Below, in pieces: positions 7,051 to 10,606 of a DNA stretch of 10,606 nt. Source of the DNA: JABEVB01 sp049965775 (lineage in GTDB: Bacteria; Planctomycetota; Phycisphaerae; WQYP01); the NCBI GenBank assembly GCA_049965775.1, contig JBMFVX010000104.1, forward strand, positions 1-10,606, in the 5' to 3' direction. Both the position numbers and the translations under genes were made by a program. How positions within the stretch are numbered: the stretch's first letter is position 1; each line of letters begins with the position of its first letter. The notes under the pieces are model-generated. The model was not told where the DNA came from and ran no database searches. It worked only from the letters and a program-made list of their open reading frames with translations.

Positions 7051-7806
7051 ATGCCCTCTTTTATAACGGTTTCATCACTATTGGCCCTGCACGCGATTGA
7101 CCGCGATACGGTTGAGTTTCAACGGCAACTGGAGTCGGTCCTGAAAAATCAGGTTTCACTCAAGAGCCGGCTTGACGAATTCCAGCGTGTGCTGGGCGAA
7201 CAGGAGGCCGGCCTCAAAAAGCTGAAGGTCGCCGAAGCCTCGGCCATGAGCGACATTGAGGCCCGCAACGCACATATCAACAAACTCCGCGAAACACTTA
7301 ACACAACCCGCACCAACAAAGAATATACCCCGCTGCTGGTCGAAATATCCGCCGAAAAGGCCGAGGTCGCCAAGCTGGAAACCGCCTGCGAACAAATCAT
7401 GGAGCAGCAGCAGCAGCTTTCCAAAGCCATCGAAGCCACTCAAAAGCAAATTGCCGACCTGCAGGCAACGCTCATCGCCATGCAATCACAAAGCGCCCAG
7501 CGCGTTGAAGAACTGGAAGCGAAGCTAAAGTCGCTGGCGGATAAACGCGCTTCAGCGGCGGCGCTGGTCCCCAAAGAAGCCATCCGACAGTACGATCGGC
7601 TATGTCAGAAGTACCCCGGCGACGCCTTGGCTGTCGTGGAGTTTGCTGAAAACGATATGGAAAGCATTTCCTGCGGCGGCTGCTTTATGAACCTGAGCAT
7701 CGAGGATGTCAACTTGCTTCGCGGACGCGATGAAGTACGGCGCTGCAACTCCTGCGGACGCATTTTGTATCTTTTAGACATGGCCCCGCAGGCACAAACG
7801 GCTTGA
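7051..7806 (+). CDS. C4-type zinc-ribbon protein with coiled-coil hairpin (CT398/COG1579 family)
   Basis: Predicted 251-residue cytoplasmic protein. Residues of about 20-170 are rich in Glu, Lys, Gln, Leu and Ala in a long antiparallel coiled coil, with the family's TNKEY turn motif at 88-92. A C-terminal zinc ribbon has ligands Cys208-x-x-Cys211 and Cys232-x-x-Cys235. Family members studied elsewhere, Chlamydia CT398 and Helicobacter HP0958, bind the sigma-54 factor RpoN, and HP0958 also binds flagellin mRNA; the role in other bacteria is unknown. The frame stays open upstream to 6850, but the ATG at 7051 is chosen because the family's N-terminus begins there and GAGG lies seven bases upstream. 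RNase HI follows after 76 bp on the same strand, which suggests co-transcription. The gene is preceded by a structured leader. Confidence 0.93.
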   Translation: MPSFITVSSLLALHAIDRDTVEFQRQLESVLKNQVSLKSRLDEFQRVLGEQEAGLKKLKVAEASAMSDIEARNAHINKLRETLNTTRTNKEYTPLLVEISAEKAEVAKLETACEQIMEQQQQLSKAIEATQKQIADLQATLIAMQSQSAQRVEELEAKLKSLADKRASAAALVPKEAIRQYDRLCQKYPGDALAVVEFAENDMESISCGGCFMNLSIEDVNLLRGRDEVRRCNSCGRILYLLDMAPQAQTA

Positions 7807-7882
7807 ACAAAGACCGGCATCGGTCAATGCGGCCCCTTCGGCCATCGCTGATATTACCCCCGGCTTGGAATCAACGTGCTTC

Positions 7883-8332
7883 ATGGAAAAAACCCCGACT
7901 TTTCAACTCAACTTTGATGGTGGATCGCGCGGCAACCCCGGTCCGGCGGGCATTGGTTTTACCATAGTAGACGCCCACGGAAACGTGGTGGATGAAGTAG
8001 GTGAGTTCATCGGCCGATGCACCAACAACGTGGCTGAATACACCGCCTTGGTTAAAGGTCTTGAGGCCGCTATTCAGCGCGGCATCAAACATTTGATCAT
8101 ACGCGCCGACAGCGAACTGGTGGTCCGGCAAATACAGGGCATCTACCGCGTAAAACATCCCGATCTTAAGCCGCTCCATGCCCGGGCGGTGCAACTGCTT
8201 GCCAAAATACCAATCTGGTCGTTTGGGCATGTTTACCGCGAAGCCAACAGCCGGGCCGACCAACTCGCCAACATGGCCATGGACCGCCAGACACGCATTG
8301 CATTCTCAGCGCCGCTCTCGCAGGCGAATTAG
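7883..8332 (+). CDS. Ribonuclease HI family protein
   Basis: Predicted 149-residue single-domain nuclease that cuts the RNA strand of RNA-DNA hybrids, removing primers and R-loops. The four acidic catalytic residues are in place: Asp12 (FDGGSRGNPG), Glu52 (NNVAEYTAL), Asp76 (RADSELV) and Asp126 (SRADQLAN). The sequence around them is that of the short RNase HI/RVT_3 group (B. subtilis YpdQ-like, archaeal RNase HI) rather than E. coli RnhA, whose basic protrusion is not evident. The ATG at 7883 places the first strand at the usual distance; a TTG at 7865 would add six residues. Neither has a strong ribosome-binding site, which would fit translation coupled to the zinc-ribbon gene 76 bp upstream. 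The short gap holds two small hairpins but no T tract. Confidence 0.93.
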   Translation: MEKTPTFQLNFDGGSRGNPGPAGIGFTIVDAHGNVVDEVGEFIGRCTNNVAEYTALVKGLEAAIQRGIKHLIIRADSELVVRQIQGIYRVKHPDLKPLHARAVQLLAKIPIWSFGHVYREANSRADQLANMAMDRQTRIAFSAPLSQAN

Positions 8333-8444
8333 CGTCGGGGCCGCGGCACGGTAAACAGCTACGCGTGCCCCTGGTGCCAAATAATGTCGTTCCAAACGCT
8401 TGTCGCAATTAATCATAATGTCGTCTTTGCGCACGAAAGACACT

Positions 8445-8465
8445 GCTGTTCAAGTGTACAACAGC
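8445..8465. promoter_or_regulatory. Inverted repeat upstream of the GH3 gene, possible operator
   Basis: GCTGTT (8445-8450) and AACAGC (8460-8465) form a perfect six-base inverted repeat with a nine-base spacer. It is centred about 70 bp before the GH3 start codon, in a 195-bp gap that should hold that gene's promoter. AT-rich strings just downstream (GATAAT near 8468, TATTAT near 8477) could be -10 elements, but I found no matching -35. Size and position fit an operator for a sugar-responsive repressor; arms this short also arise by chance. Confidence 0.3.
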
Positions 8466-8527
8466 GCGATAATGGCCTATTATTTTATCAGCTAAGGATT
8501 GTCCGCTTCAATTATAAGGGAGTATCG

Positions 8528-10549
8528 GTGGCACAAGTTATCATTCGCAGAACATCATTGGCCCTCACGTTATTTGCCGCAACCTCCTTGTTTGGCCTGG
8601 CGGCATGGGCCAACGGGGCGCCCGGCCAGACTACCAACCCACATCGCTATCTGCCTGCCAAGGCCAACGACGCTATCTACCATAAGCATTGGATTGACCT
8701 GAATAAAAACGGCCGCGAAGACCCTTACGAAAACCCCGCCCTTTCACCCAGCGCCCGCGCCAAAGACCTGCTTAATCGCATGACGCTGGCTGAAAAAATC
8801 GGGCAGCTTGAGCAAGCTCCGCTGCCGTCGGCTCTGACCCCGGCAATGGCACAGGAGCTTAAGGCTGGCGAATGGGGTTCGGTGCTGGGCTATAGCGGCT
8901 CCGGTCAAGCCAACATCGCGCTTCGCAACAAAATTCAGCAAATTGCCGTCGAAAAAAGCCGCCTGGGCATTCCCCTGATTATGGGCTTTGACGTTATTCA
9001 CGGCTTTCGCACGGAGTTTCCAATTCCACTGGCAATGTCGTGCAGTTGGGACCCGGCCCTCGTCGAGGCCTGTCAGCACATCGCAGCCCATGAGGCATAT
9101 GCCGCCGGTTTAGATTGGGCCTTCAGCCCCATGATAGACATTGCCCGCGACGCCCGCTGGGGCCGCATTGCCGAAGGTAACGGCGTAGACCCTCTGCTCG
9201 ACTCGCAAATGGCGGCGGCGGCTGTTCGAGGCTTTCAGGCGTCGGGCCGCTTCGCCGCTTGCCTTAAGCACTATGTTGGCTACGGCAATGTTGAAGGCGG
9301 ACGAGATTATTCTCAAACCGATATGTCGCGCTTTACGCTGCGAAACTACTACCTCCCACCGTTTGGAGCGGCCGTCAAAGCCGGCGCTCTGACATTAATG
9401 AGCGCCTTCAACGCCATTGGCGGCGTGCCGTCGTCGGGCAATCACTTCACGCTTACCGATGTGCTTCGGCAGCAGTGGCACTTCAAGGGTTTTGTTGTCA
9501 GCGATTGGCAGTCTATCAGCCAGATGCAGGCGTGGGGATACGCCCATTCACGCCCGCAGGCCGCTCGCGAAGCAATTCATGCCGGCGTAGATATGGAAAT
9601 GGTCAGCCAAACCTATCGTACCCTGGCAGCCCAGGTAAAATCGGGCAAAGTGCCGTTGCGTTGGATCAACCGCGCCGTAGAGCACATTTTGTATGTCAAA
9701 TTCAAACTGGGCTTGTTTGGTCATCCCTATCGCAACCCGGCCCATGAACCCGGCTCTTACCTCACATCGCCAGATCGCAAGGCCGCGCTGCAGGCCGCGG
9801 AAGAATCGTGCGTGCTGCTGCAAAACGCCCATCAGACACTGCCGCTGCACGCCTCATTGCTTAAGCATGTGGCGCTCATTGGCCCATACGCCAACGATCA
9901 GACCGATATGCTCGGCTGCTGGATCGGTGCCGGACGCCCGGCAGATGCCGTAACCATTGCCAGCGGCCTGCGTGACGCATTGCCCAAAGCATGCACATTG
10001 GCGGTATTAAGCGGCAAATCATTGAGTCGGGCCGTCGCAGCAGCCAAAAATGCCGATGCAGTCATTGTAACACTCGGTGAGCCTGCCACCTGGTGCGGCG
10101 AAGATCATAGCTTGCTGTCGCTTCGATTGATTCGCTCGCAACGCAGGCTTTTTTCCGCCCTCATCAAAACAGGCAAACCCATCATCGTCCTGCTTTTTAA
10201 TGGCCGACCACTGGCCATACCCACGTTGGCAAAAAAGGCATCTGCCCTACTGGAATGTTGGTACCCAGGCGTTGAAGCCGGCCCGGCAGTAGCGAATATT
10301 CTCCTGGGCAAGTTTGACCCCTGCGGTCATCTAACCACCGATTTTCCGTATGCCACCGGCCAAGAACCTCTGTATTACAACCATCCCAACACCGGCCGCC
10401 CGTTGGGCAATCCGGTAGGCGAGTGGACCAGCAATATGTATGTGGATGGCCCCGCTTACCCGCTGTATCCCTTCGGATATGGGCTTTCTTACACCCATTT
10501 TGAGTTTGGCCCGGCCAAAGCTGACAGCACTAGCACGACAGCGCTATAA
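8528..10549 (+). CDS. bglX: Secreted glycoside hydrolase family 3 beta-glucosidase (BglX-like), without C-terminal FnIII-like domain
   Basis: Predicted 673-residue exported enzyme that releases terminal beta-linked glucose or related sugars from oligosaccharides. A GTG start at 8528 is preceded by an excellent ribosome-binding site (AAGGGAG, five bases upstream) and gives a typical signal peptide: RR at 7-8, a hydrophobic core at 11-26 and a likely cut after AWA (28). The GH3 N-terminal barrel (about 80-400) shows FDVIHG (154-159), KHYVGYG (247-253) and nucleophile Asp326 in GFVVSDW. The C-terminal sandwich domain (about 425-655) shows LLQN, LGCWIGAG and FNGRPLA; Glu525 in WCGEDHS is the likely acid/base. 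The EGFGED motif usual in such enzymes reads EGNGVD (216-221). The protein ends 18 residues after FGYGLSY (649-655), where relatives continue into an FnIII-like domain; E. coli BglX has 765 residues. The exact substrate is not determinable. Confidence 0.96.
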   Translation: MAQVIIRRTSLALTLFAATSLFGLAAWANGAPGQTTNPHRYLPAKANDAIYHKHWIDLNKNGREDPYENPALSPSARAKDLLNRMTLAEKIGQLEQAPLPSALTPAMAQELKAGEWGSVLGYSGSGQANIALRNKIQQIAVEKSRLGIPLIMGFDVIHGFRTEFPIPLAMSCSWDPALVEACQHIAAHEAYAAGLDWAFSPMIDIARDARWGRIAEGNGVDPLLDSQMAAAAVRGFQASGRFAACLKHYVGYGNVEGGRDYSQTDMSRFTLRNYYLPPFGAAVKAGALTLMSAFNAIGGVPSSGNHFTLTDVLRQQWHFKGFVVSDWQSISQMQAWGYAHSRPQAAREAIHAGVDMEMVSQTYRTLAAQVKSGKVPLRWINRAVEHILYVKFKLGLFGHPYRNPAHEPGSYLTSPDRKAALQAAEESCVLLQNAHQTLPLHASLLKHVALIGPYANDQTDMLGCWIGAGRPADAVTIASGLRDALPKACTLAVLSGKSLSRAVAAAKNADAVIVTLGEPATWCGEDHSLLSLRLIRSQRRLFSALIKTGKPIIVLLFNGRPLAIPTLAKKASALLECWYPGVEAGPAVANILLGKFDPCGHLTTDFPYATGQEPLYYNHPNTGRPLGNPVGEWTSNMYVDGPAYPLYPFGYGLSYTHFEFGPAKADSTSTTAL

Positions 10550-10606
10550 AAACTCTTCACCTTTACTCCGGCGTTTCCGACTGGCGTAGGAAGCGGCGTT
10601 GCGTAT

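Noticed and set aside
7810..7855. Two small hairpins between the zinc-ribbon and RNase HI genes
   Set aside because: Short stems without a T tract, and too little space for an RNA gene such as RNase P RNA, which I considered here.
10572..10595. CGTTTCC/GGAAGCG hairpin after the GH3 stop codon, possible terminator
   Set aside because: Seven pairs including one G-U and no T run before the window ends.

Overview
The window looks like chromosomal DNA from a free-living, moderately GC-rich Gram-negative-type bacterium. The gene mix is a xylose-isomerase-type L-rhamnose isomerase, a pair of FabF-like ketosynthases, a CT398/COG1579 zinc-ribbon protein and a secreted BglX-like GH3 glucosidase. Together with generous intergenic spacing and an intergenic TCTGCG-type repeat, it recalls Planctomycetota (perhaps Phycisphaerae) or a related PVC lineage. 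That placement is an inference from gene content; no marker gene in the window proves it.

Layout. Positions 1-6304 are transcribed leftwards (minus strand). From the left edge they hold the N-terminal part of a small membrane protein (1-330), an L-rhamnose isomerase (395-1576), an active FabF-type ketosynthase (1767-3074), a second ketosynthase homologue that keeps its cysteine but has lost its other catalytic residues (3135-4475), a beta-class carbonic anhydrase (4755-5333) and a calcineurin-like metallophosphoesterase (5528-6304). About 750 bp (6305-7050) then separates divergent gene sets and contains a cluster of TCTGCG repeats and a strong hairpin. Positions 7051-10549 are transcribed rightwards: a coiled-coil zinc-ribbon protein, a single-domain RNase HI, and a GH3 beta-glucosidase with a signal peptide.

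How the genes work together. The only clear functional unit is the ketosynthase pair, which is compact (60 bp apart) and probably acts as a catalytic subunit plus a chain-length-factor-like partner. The zinc-ribbon and RNase HI genes are close enough (76 bp) to be co-transcribed. The GH3 enzyme (secreted polysaccharide or oligosaccharide breakdown) and the rhamnose isomerase (cytoplasmic sugar isomerisation) both fit a saprophytic, polysaccharide-degrading lifestyle, but they lie about 7 kb apart on opposite strands. The remaining genes are housekeeping or stand-alone.

No mobile element, CRISPR array, tRNA, rRNA or phage gene was found. The most interesting items are the degenerate ketosynthase partner, the intergenic repeat cluster, the hairpin leader before the zinc-ribbon gene, and the GH3 enzyme without its usual C-terminal domain. 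I see no convincing new defence or mobile system.
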